64,000 bases of DNA, from the NCBI GenBank assembly GCA_020054205.1, contig JAGVLS010000004.1, forward strand, positions 62,001-126,000. The letters are read 5' to 3'. The translations under genes and the position numbers were made by a program. The notes under the pieces were generated by a model. It saw only the letters and a program-made list of their open reading frames with translations. It was not told the DNA's origin and did not search any database. Below, in pieces: positions 1-9,795 of the stretch (its first letter is position 1; every line of letters starts with the position of its first letter). Source of the DNA: Candidatus Obscuribacterales bacterium. Lineage in GTDB: Bacteria; Cyanobacteriota; Vampirovibrionia; Obscuribacterales; Obscuribacteraceae.

Positions 1-10
1 AGTTTATCAA

Positions 11-967
11 CTAAATTATCATTGCTAACAATGCTGTTTCGACCATATATAAACCTAAAACAATTAAAAAGCCTTTTAAATCCACTGATACAGCTTCGCT
101 TTTAGGATATAACCAGAATTTAAAAGCACGCAAGGCTATAGGCATTACTATCCAAGCCATGACAGTAACGCTAACTATATTGCTACAAAAATTTATCCAA
201 ACAACAGGCAGTCCAGTAAGCAATGGTCTGAAATATTTTATCAATAAAGAAGCAATAGGATAAAGAGAAAGCAACACAAGCATTGTTGTTTTCCAGCGAG
301 CTGGATCACGTCCGGTATTTGCATTAATAGGAAACCAGCCAGGAAAAGATGATGTCATATGACGAAAATCTGTTGATTTGATAAATTGTTTTGTCTCAGG
401 CAAAAGTGCTTTTCTTTCTTTTGAATTAAACCAATTGTCTAAATCATCTGGTGATTCAAAATGAAGTAATGTTGTCCATCTACCTTTTGTACTTTCAGTA
501 GGAGCTTGAATAAAAGTACCTTTATAGCCAGGAAATCTAGCTTGCCAGCTTTTTATTTTTATTTCCCAATTTTGATATTCTTTTTCCATTTCTGGTTTTA
601 TTTCATTAACAATGGCAATGGCAGCATTGCCTTTATGGTTGTCTTGCCAAATTTCTTTTTCAGAAAATTGCCAATTATGATTGATGTATTGAGAAGCCAT
701 TTCGTCTATCAATTTTTTGCGCTCTTTTGATAATTGCCAATTAGCTATTTGGTTAGAATTATAAAAGCGCTGTATCAATGTCCAACAATTTTCTTGGCGG
801 GAAGGTGGGCTTATATCAGCACTTATAAAACCAGGATATTCACCACCTAAAATCATTAGTTTTACTAAAGTATCTGATATATAACCAGTGTCGGCGGAAT
901 TAACTTCTGCTTTGCAAATTAAAGCAACAATTTTATTGTCGTCGTTTTCTTTTGTATTATTTGGCAT
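11..967 (-). CDS. Two-domain ABM (antibiotic biosynthesis monooxygenase-like) protein with membrane tail
   Basis: The first two thirds hold two successive ferredoxin-like ABM-type domains (about residues 10-100 and 108-205), each with the W-x-x-L-x-x-F strand (WTLIQRFYN, WTTLLHFES) followed by an S-K-E-R-K helix. Three or four hydrophobic segments follow from about residue 228 to the end. This matches the COG3224 type of ABM protein, in which a tandem ABM dimer is fused to a small membrane domain; the substrate is not known for the family. The start overlaps the end of the upstream cupin gene by 11 bases, so the two are probably translationally coupled. Family call is good, function is open. 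Confidence 0.8.
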   Translation of the reverse strand: MPNNTKENDDNKIVALICKAEVNSADTGYISDTLVKLMILGGEYPGFISADISPPSRQENCWTLIQRFYNSNQIANWQLSKERKKLIDEMASQYINHNWQFSEKEIWQDNHKGNAAIAIVNEIKPEMEKEYQNWEIKIKSWQARFPGYKGTFIQAPTESTKGRWTTLLHFESPDDLDNWFNSKERKALLPETKQFIKSTDFRHMTSSFPGWFPINANTGRDPARWKTTMLVLLSLYPIASLLIKYFRPLLTGLPVVWINFCSNIVSVTVMAWIVMPIALRAFKFWLYPKSEAVSVDLKGFLIVLGLYMVETALLAMII

Positions 968-1466
968 CTACTAATACAGCCATTAAAAGCGCTGGTTCAT
1001 TGCCTCTATTTATCCAAGAATGATTAGTGCCTCGCTGCACAACAGTATCAAAAGGCTCAAGGGCTATTTCACCTTCATCTAGCATTAAAGTGATTTTGCC
1101 TTGCAATACAACAATATAATCAATGCTTGCTGTTTTATGCATTAATGGATGTAATGTTGTATCAACCAAACAGTGTGAGGCTCCTAACATATCAAAAGCT
1201 TGTTTGACTAATGTTTCATATTCTTCCTTAGACTTGCTTGCACTTTCTGGAGGAATTTGAAAAAAACGAAATAAGGTTCCGTTTTTTGGTGGCTCAAGCT
1301 TATTTGTTATTGTCAATCCATCTTCTTTTATTGATGCTGGTATAGAAGAAGTATGCCAAAAATCAGTAAGACCGAAAATAGGATTGCTTTCTATAAGTTT
1401 TTCTACAGCAATACATGATTTATTCTTGTCATTATGTCCTGTGACAATGCATTTAAATGTAGGCAT
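957..1466 (-). CDS. Cupin-domain protein
   Basis: The C-terminal 90 residues form a single cupin barrel: HPLMHKTASIDYIVVLQG, then a GEIALEPFDTVVQRGTNHSW segment, with histidines in the usual metal-binding positions. Small cupins of this type bind a metal and act as oxygenases, isomerases or sensors; the specific role here cannot be read. The reading frame is open from 1511, but an AGGGA ribosome-binding site sits just before the ATG at 1466, and that start also clears the end of the upstream FecR relic, so it is preferred. The gene overlaps the ABM gene by 11 bases and probably shares its transcript. Confidence 0.8.
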   Translation of the reverse strand: MPTFKCIVTGHNDKNKSCIAVEKLIESNPIFGLTDFWHTSSIPASIKEDGLTITNKLEPPKNGTLFRFFQIPPESASKSKEEYETLVKQAFDMLGASHCLVDTTLHPLMHKTASIDYIVVLQGKITLMLDEGEIALEPFDTVVQRGTNHSWINRGNEPALLMAVLVDAK

Positions 1467-1500
1467 TATTTTCCCTATTATAAATTCCCGACCAGTACTT

Positions 1501-2419
1501 TTACTTTGCAACCACAGCGGTTTTACTTAGTTTATATGATCCTTTGGAATTTGTAATTAGAGATAAAATGGCTGCATTTTTCATTACAACAGAAGCTATT
1601 TTTTGATGACCATGTATATCAGATGTAGCTATTCTATGTAAGAAGTTAACATTATTCAAAGCGCTGATAATTGAAAATTCAGCAATGAAAGCTTTAATTC
1701 CATCTTCATATTTTTCGCTGCGCACATTTCGATAAGCAATCTCTGGTACTGGATTTACTTTATCTAAATCAGCGTGTGTGTCTCTGGTGAGAACTACTTC
1801 TAGTCCAGGATGCAAATCTAATTGCCGATTTTTAGAGATAACTTTAACAGCTCCAGCATGTGTATCACTCAAATCACAAATTGCTACATCAGCGCCTGTT
1901 TCTACAATCCAAACATGTGAATTGGCAGCAATGAAAACATTTGCTTCGTGAGTTTTTACAATGATATTTTTCTTGGGTGAAAATAATACTTTGCCTCTAG
2001 CTAAGTTAAAGAAGTTACCGCCACTACCTGGTCCAGCTATTACACCGGTGCTTGCTAAATAAGATAATGTTTCAGTATCAAAAGAATTGTTAGCCATGAC
2101 AGTGCCTTCAGCTAATTCTTCCTCTTCTTCTACATCAGTTGTAATTTGACCTTCAAGTTTTTGGTCATACAAGTGCATTTGTTGTTGTCCATTAGGCACA
2201 CGTGTAATATCAGTTGGAGCGCGACCAGCCATGCCAAAATAAATATCAGGTGTAAGTGGACGAGCGCCAATACCTGATACAAATCCATTACCAGCTCCAC
2301 CGTGCACCATAATTGGAAATGCCAGTTGCACTATTGGACTGTTTAAAATCACAATGCCACCGCGACCAATGCCATTGGTTCCATTAGCGTTAACAATACC
2401 AATATTGATCCGCCACCCT
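1501..2419 (-). pseudogene. 5'-truncated FecR-module surface protein relic
   Basis: The readable part (GTG at 2352 to stop at 1501, 283 aa) has no signal peptide, yet its last 190 residues match the C-terminal FecR-like module of the two giant proteins at 4.5-13.9 kb: L-A-x-x-G-x-x-x-G...G-G-N-F-F-x-L-x-x-G, then V-W-I-V-E-T-G-A-D-V-A-I-C-D-L, then I-K-A-F-I-A-E-F-S and A-A-I-L-x-L. The frame stays open upstream of the GTG to a stop at 2420-2422, and that extension reads like Gly/Asn-rich beta-helix sequence, so the 5' end of a much longer gene is missing. It may still be translated from the internal GTG, but without a signal peptide it would stay in the cytoplasm. Confidence 0.7.
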
Positions 2420-2423
2420 TACT

Positions 2424-2932
2424 GGCTGTGATATCAGCCAAGACGCAATTGATCGATGCCGAGCAAGATACCCAGAAATAAAGTTTGAGGTAAAAGATTT
2501 TCTAAATTCCGAAAACAATCGATCATACGATGCACTAGGTATGTTTGATTGTCTAGAACATTTGCAGGATGCATCGTCTTTTTTGAATCAAGCCTATAAG
2601 ACGCTAAAACCTGGCGGGAAGTTGATAATTACCGTCCCAGCACTTTCATTTTTATGGTCACAAGCAGATCAATAAGTGGTCATTATAGACGGTATGACAA
2701 AAAAGGTTTGCATAATTTGTTAGTCAATTCTGGTTTTATGAATATAAAACTGACGTATATGATGGCGCCACTAGTGCCTTTTATTCTCTATAGACAAGTT
2801 CGATTTAGAAACTTTGATCAGCACGATCATGCCCAATTGGTTACTGATTTTTTGAATGATTTTAAAATGCCTAGCCCCGCTGTAAACAATACCGCCAAAT
2901 CAATTTTGCGATTAGAGCACAAATTATTCTGA
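2424..2932 (+). pseudogene. 5'-truncated, frameshifted class I SAM methyltransferase relic
   Basis: From 2424 the plus strand reads G-C-D-I-S-Q-D-A-I-D (motif II region of a class I methyltransferase), FDCLEHLQD, and L-K-P-G-G-K-L-I-I-T-V-P, ending at a TAA near 2670. The next part of the same family, G-H-Y-R-R-Y-D-K-K-G-L, continues in another frame to 2932. The SAM-binding G-x-G-x-G loop is absent because the 5' third is missing. An internal ATG at 2654 opens a 92-residue frame, but that is only the C-terminal piece. The 3' end overlaps the convergent glycoside hydrolase gene by 9 bases. Confidence 0.75.
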
Positions 2933-4312
2933 ATAGACAAAAACGGGATATTTATATACGTGAAAAGTCTTGGCTTTATCAATCGTAGCAATGCCAGCTG
3001 GCGATAAAACTTTTACCATATCAGCTTTTATCGGTAAATTGATTTTTTGATCATGAGTACTCCAGACTACATAATAAATCCCTTTGCTAGTGACAAATTT
3101 ATAACAGCTGCATGGAGGGACAACATTTACAGGACGTACTTCAGTAAAACCATCCAAAAGCTGTACCATTATTTTCACAGCTTGATAGGCTGGCTTTAGC
3201 CTATCATTATCAGAAATCAAGCCCATATGCCTCCACACAGGCATAAAATAACTTTTCCAGTCGCAATCAGTTGAAATAAATACTCTTTCTACACCGGAAG
3301 CAAAGGCAAGCACTGCTTTTTTAATAAGATAATTGGCTTGTTCTTGTTCATACCATTTGAGTGCTTCTCCGTTACCAGCTTCCATTGCCAATAACCATTC
3401 TTTGGCGCGAGGAGAAGCACTTTCGGACGATAAAAATTGTCCGCTGCACATATCGTCGCTCCATATAGTTTTTTTATATCCATGCTCTTTCATACCATTA
3501 ACAAACCAAGCAACTGTCGGCGGGATGGATTCATAGCTTCTATTTAAATGGAGAGAAAGAATATCAAAATAATTTTTTCCGCGAGCTAAGAAGTCTCGAT
3601 AGAACATAATTTTATGCCTGACAAATGGGTTTTCCAAAAGACGTTTTCTTATTTGGTCCGGCATGGCAAAATATTCTCCAGAATTAAAACCACCAGCCAT
3701 AATTTTCACCGCAGGCGCTACTTTATGAGCAGCATTGCGCGCCAAAGAAAGTGCTTGAATATAGCCATTTACCGAAGACCAATAATTCTCCACTTCGCTT
3801 TCAATTTGCAAAGCAATAATAGCAGGACGTTTTAAACCAGGCATATCATCTATTCCATCAGCATCGTAACGCTCAAGAAAAGCGGAAATAAACTTAGTCC
3901 AAGAAGATAAATATTGAGGTTTGATTTGTTTTATTGCCGGTATACGTTTTCCTGTGTGATCATCAGTAGCCAAAAAATCTTTGTCATAGTCAATCGCCCA
4001 ATCGCTAAAAACGCTAACATTAACTTGCAATTCTCTACCTACATTTTGCGCGGTAGAAATTACTATGTCGGATTTGCTCCAATCATAATTATGCTTTTCA
4101 CCAACCGGAGCTGTAGGCTCGAACATTTGCCAGCGTGCCCCGTTGGAGCTTGAGCAACCATCCTTTAATTTGGTAATTTCAAACATATACTTTATATTTT
4201 CACCGTCAACACCGAAGTGCTCAGTGTATGCCCATGCCGATATGGGCATAGCCATATAACAAAGTATTGTGGCCAAAATAAATGGATTACAAATCTTCTT
4301 GCAAAGGTCCAC
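2924..4312 (-). CDS. Secreted TIM-barrel glycoside hydrolase-like protein
   Basis: A signal peptide (cleavage likely after SAWA, near residue 28) precedes a barrel resembling clan GH-A hydrolases (GH5/39/42 style). The acid/base strand reads A-L-Q-I-E-S-E-V-E, with Glu173 in the place of the usual N-E. The expected nucleophile strand reads K-K-T-I-W-S-D-D-M, where an Asp replaces the usual Glu, so activity is uncertain. The start is GTG; its first 26 bases overlap the zinc-ribbon frame upstream. Downstream of the giant GH17-bearing protein on the same strand, it may belong to one polysaccharide-directed set. The exact GH family is not assignable by eye. Confidence 0.65.
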   Translation of the reverse strand: MDLCKKICNPFILATILCYMAMPISAWAYTEHFGVDGENIKYMFEITKLKDGCSSSNGARWQMFEPTAPVGEKHNYDWSKSDIVISTAQNVGRELQVNVSVFSDWAIDYDKDFLATDDHTGKRIPAIKQIKPQYLSSWTKFISAFLERYDADGIDDMPGLKRPAIIALQIESEVENYWSSVNGYIQALSLARNAAHKVAPAVKIMAGGFNSGEYFAMPDQIRKRLLENPFVRHKIMFYRDFLARGKNYFDILSLHLNRSYESIPPTVAWFVNGMKEHGYKKTIWSDDMCSGQFLSSESASPRAKEWLLAMEAGNGEALKWYEQEQANYLIKKAVLAFASGVERVFISTDCDWKSYFMPVWRHMGLISDNDRLKPAYQAVKIMVQLLDGFTEVRPVNVVPPCSCYKFVTSKGIYYVVWSTHDQKINLPIKADMVKVLSPAGIATIDKAKTFHVYKYPVFVYSE

Positions 4313-4499
4313 CTTTTACTCTCTTAAACTTTGTCTGACATGATTGACAGTAGAAATAATAAGTGTATTTTTCATTTTCATCAGCACTATCTTCTATTTG
4401 CATGATTTTTCTTTGCTTACACTTAGGGCATTTACTCTTAAGTATAACCGGTAAGAATGCAGTCCCTCGTTCTGCTGGAGTTAAAGCTGATTGACCAAT
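4287..4499 (-). CDS. Small zinc-ribbon ORF without a canonical start
   Basis: A frame between the giant gene and the glycoside hydrolase encodes K-C-P-K-C-K-Q-R-K, a short acidic loop, then F-Y-C-Q-S-C-Q-T-K-F, a classic CxxC...CxxC zinc ribbon of about 70 residues. No ATG, GTG or TTG lies in frame upstream of the first CxxC. The earliest plausible initiator is ATT at 4499. The frame is the same as that of the 1727-residue protein and is separated from it only by its TAG stop at 4512-4514 and a few sense codons. It may start at ATT, arise by rare readthrough, or be a remnant that lost its start. Confidence 0.5.
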   Translation of the reverse strand: MGQSALTPAERGTAFLPVILKSKCPKCKQRKIMQIEDSADENEKYTYYFYCQSCQTKFKRVKGGPLQEDL

Positions 4500-4511
4500 G
4501 CTGAAATTTAA

Positions 4512-7500
4512 CTATTTAGCTTTATAAATACCAGCACTACCTGTTAAATCAGCAAGTATCGATGCATTTTTAAGCATTTTGTCAGCTGCTTTTTTGTGAT
4601 TGTGATTATCTGATTTCAACAAACTATGTATAACTGGCACATTCATCATGCTACCAGCTAGGCTAAAATCAGCAATATATGCTTTTATGCCTGCACCCAT
4701 ATCTTTTTCACGAATATTTCTTACACCAATACTTACACCTGGGTTTAGTGTTTCAAAATTAGCTGTATTATTGCGTGTCATCAATACTTCTGTTCCTGGC
4801 GATAATGTTAGTTCTTTTCCGTTGGCAACGACTTTGATCTTGCCTGTTTGTAAGCTGTCATGTAAGTCATAAACCGCAGCATCATTTCCTGTTTCCATTA
4901 CCCAGGCAATAGCACCTTTGGGAATATGGACAATTCCTTCTCGTGTTTGTACTTTTATATCGTTATTAGGCATAAACAATACAAAACCTTTTTGTAAATC
5001 AAAGAAATTGCCATTTGTTTTATCACCAAATACAATACCTTGTTGCGCTAGTGCATTTAATTGTTCGTCAGTAAAAGCAGCGGCTGCAAATAAAGCTTGC
5101 CCACTTCCTGTCATTTGTTCAACAGCAACATTTCCTTGTAATGGAAATGTATTTTGTATAGATTCTGGTTGATCAGGATATGTTGTCCACTGAGTGTAAT
5201 CTGTAGCGACACGTGTACCAATTTGTTCATTTATTGCTGTTTGCTGATTAGCAGATATTTGCTGTAATGCAGCAATATTGCCTGATGCACCTGGAATTGA
5301 TAGATTACCTAGATTAATAAATTGAGCTAAAACTGGATTGACCACTGGTGTTAATTCAGAAGCTGTTGATGAATTTAAAGCTGAAGCATGAGGAGGAGGT
5401 GGGGTATACACAGGCAAATTATATTTCAGTGTTGTGCCAGTAAGTGTAAACACATAACCATTGCTTGGATCATTAGCAATATAAGGATAAGTACCAGTTG
5501 ATGACCACAATCCAAAAAATGGTTCTTCTGGATGCCCTGCATCTATAGCGTCACCATTAGCATGTGTAGATATAGTACCAGCTGGAAAATTTGGTGAAGT
5601 TATCGTCAGTATCAGTCCGTTTATGTTATATACATTTTGAACTTCTTGATTGCTTTCATTTGGAGTAATAATGATACTTTGAGGTGTTAAAGTTGGAAAA
5701 GGAGTAACGCAACAAGTGGTAATTATTGTGCTACCTATGGGTAGTGTTCCACCTCCACTTACTGAGAGGCTGTAAGGTACGCTTGGATTTCCGCCATTGA
5801 TGCCTTTCCATGGTTCATCATAAGTACCAAAATAAGTAAGGATTTTTACACCATTAGCTCCGGTTATAAGATTGCTGGTTACAGCTGACCAAGATTGCAT
5901 AGCTTGATAATACCAACTAGCCCAAGTATTATTTTGTTGGGGTAATCCACTGCCGTTATAACCATAACCTGGATCGGCGCTGGCGCTAGGCAATACCGTT
6001 GCCCAGCCAGTTTCACCAATGCGCAGATCTGGCGTATTGGTTGGTACAGCGGCTCTAATTGCTTGAGCGGCAGCTGAATATTGAACATTCATATTGCCGA
6101 GTACTAACGTATTGAATTGTGCTTGAGTTAAACCTGGATAAGACACTAAATATGGTATTACGCCGCTTTCATCAAAAAATGGATAAGCATTGCCATAGAT
6201 ATGTCCTTCCACTGTTGCTACTAATGTTTGCATAGCTGGGAAATTAGTAACATCTCCAGACAATACTCCAATTTCCTGCCTGGTGGTTACTGGCAGTGTT
6301 GATGAAGTATAGTTGGAGCCAGTAATTGGGTTTACGGTGCTATTTCGCTGTGTCTGTACACCTTGAATGGTAGTAGTAAGAGTGGTAGCAGGACCAGTAA
6401 CATTTCCCCCAATATCTTCATTGCCTACTACTATGTCATATATGTTGCCATAGGTAGCAGCTGAATTTAAAGCCCAAGCAGTATCAAAAGCTGTTCTCTG
6501 GGGAGCTATATTATTGCCTGTACCATCCATGTCTACAAATACACCAGCCGATACACGCAGACCAACCTGTTTGGCTGCACCATTGACATAACTTTGTGAA
6601 TATTGCTGTGTATATGAGCTTAAAACTTGCAATTGTTGCTCAGCTATTATAGGTGCCATTAAAGCCAGTATTACATGGAAAGGATAAGCAGTAAAAGCAA
6701 CAAATTCAGGTGGGTTTCCATTTAAACTAGAAAAATAACCGCCAACATAAGGTTGGAATTCTCCGCCTAAAATTCCACCAGCTGGATTAGTAACTATAGT
6801 GTAATTTAAAGATACGTTGGGTCCGATAAGAGTAGTGCCACCACCAGAAGTGGCAAGTAGAGCGGTTGCCCCAGACCAGGTAAGGTTACCACCTGATGAA
6901 GTTGCAAGCTGCAAATTTTGTCCATCAATAGGACGCATTTTGATTGCACCGCCAGTGGTTGTAATAGTTCCTGTGCCACCAGTGGCCGTTACTACCAAGG
7001 GGTTGCTTGTAAAACCAGAGCTAATTGCGTAAATAGATGCTCCAGTTGCGTTAAAATTAGAGCTGCTATTTAGGGTTAAATTAGGTGTGTTGATGCTAAT
7101 TACTGGGCCACCACTAATAGTTATGGTTTGATTAGCAGCTAAATTTATTGTGCCAGCTGGACCTTGAGCGTTGAATATAACAAGTGAACCAGCACCAGTG
7201 TTAATTGTTGGACTTGAATTTAAATTCAACGTTTGTTTGTCAGCTGCAGCAAATTCAATAACACTAAATTGTGGAACAGAATATGTGCCATTGCCAGTTA
7301 TAGTTAAACTAGTGCCACTTGGACTGTATACATTTATATAAGCATTAGAAAATGGACTGCTGGCAGGAGCACCACCAGTAATTGTGCCAGCATTATTTAA
7401 AGCTTGAGTAATTATAGTAATAGTATTTGGCACATTGGCATAAGTAGTAGTTGGATTTGCTAGTGGTCCAGAAAATATTTGCGAACTTATAATTACTCCA

Positions 7501-9695
7501 GAGCTAACTGTAACTGAAGTACCCATAATAGAAATCCAGGGAAAATTTTGATATTGCTGTATGGGATTAGTGGCAGTCAAATTTTCTGTTAAATTCATAG
7601 ATCCGCCAATAGTAACTTGTCCATTGCCAGAACTAGCATTGGCGTTAGTAGCAATGCTAATGGCTCCTACGCCCTGCACGGCTCCAGCAATATTTATATT
7701 TCCGCTTTGTTGAGTACCAGGCAGAATTAGCCCGCCGTTTAAAGTCATCGGCATGCCGTTGGTTATTGCACCAACTGTTCCTATTGGAGCAACTTGTACG
7801 CCTGTAGCATTGATTACTGTAACATAAATTGATTCATTAAAAGTATGTGCATATTGAAGAGGTGTAACAGTAATGGCAGTACCATTTATTTGTTGAATTG
7901 TAACTACTTCACCATTACCGCCTAATGGATTTATATATAAAGTTTGTCCTTGTGAAAGACCAGTATTGGATGACACATTAATGACAATATCAGTAAAAGC
8001 ATTACCAGAAGACAAAGTAGTGGCAGTAGCACCATTTGGATTTCCCCAATATGTGGGTGTCGCTGAACTTACAACAATCATGCCATTATATGCAGCTTGG
8101 GGATTGGCAGTATTGCCTGATGTATTTATTCCACCTATGGTAATGGCATTGCCAGAACTAGCTCCAGCGATAATGCTTACCATGCCGTTAAGTGCAAAAC
8201 CATTATTTATATTTGTGCCTGTAGTAATAGTTACATTGGATGGTAACGTGACTGTGCCACCAGTGCCGCTAGTTGAACCTTGATAAGCAACCAGGGTGAT
8301 ACTACCTGCAATACCATTGCTGCTGGATGCGGAAGTTAAACTAGTAATTGGAAAATTACCGCTGCCGGTAAGATCAATACTTCCACCATTGGCAGATGGT
8401 CCTTTTATAGTAACTGTTGTACCGCTATCTCCTGCTCCGCCAGTATTTCCACCTGTACCGCCTGAGTTTGGTGTCATACTTACTCCAGCTACCATAAGTA
8501 TGCTTCCAGCATTGCCTACCGATGCCGTACTGATGCTTACATTGCTAGCAGTAGTATAAATACTGCCGGCTGCAAGAAGAGATAAATTTTGACCACTAAA
8601 TGAAAGATTGCCATTTATTTGAATATCACCAGTTGGATTCCAATATGTTGGGTCGCCTGTGATATTCATTTCTCCTAGGCGCAAAGTTGATGCATTAGCA
8701 GTCATATGTAATTCACCAGCTGATACATTTGTTATGCCAGTCACCTCATCAACATCAATATTTGCTATTCCATCATTTTCTGCGTTTATATTTAATTCTT
8801 GAGAAAGAAAATCACCATCACGAATGGATAAATTTGTTTTTTCAAGTGAAGGCATTGTAGTAATATTTATGTTGCTAGCTAAAGCTTGGACGGCTCCAGA
8901 ATTTACTAATGAATTTGTCACTAAATTAGCATTGGCAAGCTGTGAAATTATATTTCCTTGATTAATAATTTGTGGAGCTTGCATATTCAAAACATTCATT
9001 GCTTGCATTAAAGGCATTGTTCCATTAGATCCAATAATATTTTGAATAGAGTTGCCGGCTGTCATGCTCAAATTACCAGTACTCATAATGGTTCCAGAAT
9101 TAATAATGTCATTTACAGCAAAAAGATTTAAATTTAAAAGTGAAGTAAGCAAAGCATTTTGTTGATTAAATATATTGGCAGCAGAAATATTAGCTGTAGT
9201 AACAGCAGGATTTGATGCAATAGTTTGTAATGTACCAGCATTAGTTAAATTACCAATGAGATTTAAATCGGATGTTTTATTTATAGCAGTGACATTCGTT
9301 GGTATTAGTAATTCACTAATATGACTAGCCATACGAGAGCCAATAACAAAACTACCACCAATAGCATTACCATCTGCTCCTAACAACAAAGATTGTTCAC
9401 CAGTACGAGCTACTTGATAAGCGGCAATCAACTGGGCAGGGGTTAAAGCTGTATTTTGAGTGACAGCCATAATATTGCCGCCTACATTTATATTAACTGG
9501 GCTATCAATATGGCTGGCAGTTGCACTTGCTATAGTTGATGATAAATCCATTGCCATCGGTTGCGATTGACATGCAGATTCGACATGTTGGCATTGTGAA
9601 TTATCAGGCGCGGGTGTTTCCTGAGCAATGCTTGTTAGAGTTGGAACTGTTACAAAAACAATCGCTAAAACAATAGTAAATAAACGCTTGTACAT
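4512..9695 (-). CDS. Giant surface protein: beta-helix, GH17-like glucanase, FecR C-terminus (1727 aa)
   Basis: A signal peptide (about residues 1-24) leads into a filamentous-haemagglutinin-like region rich in N-L-S-M-T-A-G, I-I-N-Q-G-N and I-N-S-G repeats, followed by a long Gly/Ser/Thr/Asn-rich repeat region predicted to form a right-handed beta-helix. At about residues 1030-1310 lies a GH17-type barrel: V-V-G-N-E-D with acid/base Glu1093, R-I-G-E-T-G-W-A-T with nucleophile Glu1228, and a terminal Y-F-G-T-Y-D-E-P-W-K like fungal Scw/Bgl2 glucanases. The spacing of the two Glu fits GH17. The last 190 residues are the shared FecR-like module. It likely acts at the cell surface on beta-1,3-glucan; substrate and FecR function are inferred. 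Confidence 0.75.
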   Translation of the reverse strand: MYKRLFTIVLAIVFVTVPTLTSIAQETPAPDNSQCQHVESACQSQPMAMDLSSTIASATASHIDSPVNINVGGNIMAVTQNTALTPAQLIAAYQVARTGEQSLLLGADGNAIGGSFVIGSRMASHISELLIPTNVTAINKTSDLNLIGNLTNAGTLQTIASNPAVTTANISAANIFNQQNALLTSLLNLNLFAVNDIINSGTIMSTGNLSMTAGNSIQNIIGSNGTMPLMQAMNVLNMQAPQIINQGNIISQLANANLVTNSLVNSGAVQALASNINITTMPSLEKTNLSIRDGDFLSQELNINAENDGIANIDVDEVTGITNVSAGELHMTANASTLRLGEMNITGDPTYWNPTGDIQINGNLSFSGQNLSLLAAGSIYTTASNVSISTASVGNAGSILMVAGVSMTPNSGGTGGNTGGAGDSGTTVTIKGPSANGGSIDLTGSGNFPITSLTSASSSNGIAGSITLVAYQGSTSGTGGTVTLPSNVTITTGTNINNGFALNGMVSIIAGASSGNAITIGGINTSGNTANPQAAYNGMIVVSSATPTYWGNPNGATATTLSSGNAFTDIVINVSSNTGLSQGQTLYINPLGGNGEVVTIQQINGTAITVTPLQYAHTFNESIYVTVINATGVQVAPIGTVGAITNGMPMTLNGGLILPGTQQSGNINIAGAVQGVGAISIATNANASSGNGQVTIGGSMNLTENLTATNPIQQYQNFPWISIMGTSVTVSSGVIISSQIFSGPLANPTTTYANVPNTITIITQALNNAGTITGGAPASSPFSNAYINVYSPSGTSLTITGNGTYSVPQFSVIEFAAADKQTLNLNSSPTINTGAGSLVIFNAQGPAGTINLAANQTITISGGPVISINTPNLTLNSSSNFNATGASIYAISSGFTSNPLVVTATGGTGTITTTGGAIKMRPIDGQNLQLATSSGGNLTWSGATALLATSGGGTTLIGPNVSLNYTIVTNPAGGILGGEFQPYVGGYFSSLNGNPPEFVAFTAYPFHVILALMAPIIAEQQLQVLSSYTQQYSQSYVNGAAKQVGLRVSAGVFVDMDGTGNNIAPQRTAFDTAWALNSAATYGNIYDIVVGNEDIGGNVTGPATTLTTTIQGVQTQRNSTVNPITGSNYTSSTLPVTTRQEIGVLSGDVTNFPAMQTLVATVEGHIYGNAYPFFDESGVIPYLVSYPGLTQAQFNTLVLGNMNVQYSAAAQAIRAAVPTNTPDLRIGETGWATVLPSASADPGYGYNGSGLPQQNNTWASWYYQAMQSWSAVTSNLITGANGVKILTYFGTYDEPWKGINGGNPSVPYSLSVSGGGTLPIGSTIITTCCVTPFPTLTPQSIIITPNESNQEVQNVYNINGLILTITSPNFPAGTISTHANGDAIDAGHPEEPFFGLWSSTGTYPYIANDPSNGYVFTLTGTTLKYNLPVYTPPPPHASALNSSTASELTPVVNPVLAQFINLGNLSIPGASGNIAALQQISANQQTAINEQIGTRVATDYTQWTTYPDQPESIQNTFPLQGNVAVEQMTGSGQALFAAAAFTDEQLNALAQQGIVFGDKTNGNFFDLQKGFVLFMPNNDIKVQTREGIVHIPKGAIAWVMETGNDAAVYDLHDSLQTGKIKVVANGKELTLSPGTEVLMTRNNTANFETLNPGVSIGVRNIREKDMGAGIKAYIADFSLAGSMMNVPVIHSLLKSDNHNHKKAADKMLKNASILADLTGSAGIYKAK

Positions 9696-9795
9696 TTATT
9701 TTAAACTCCACATGTGTAGGCCAAATACTACATGTACATCATAAGCTCATGACAAGCATAGCTCAATGATAACATAGAGTAAAAAATTCTGCCGT

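Noticed and set aside
2654..2932. Separate 92-residue gene
   Set aside because: It is the C-terminal piece of a methyltransferase whose earlier part lies in another frame just upstream.
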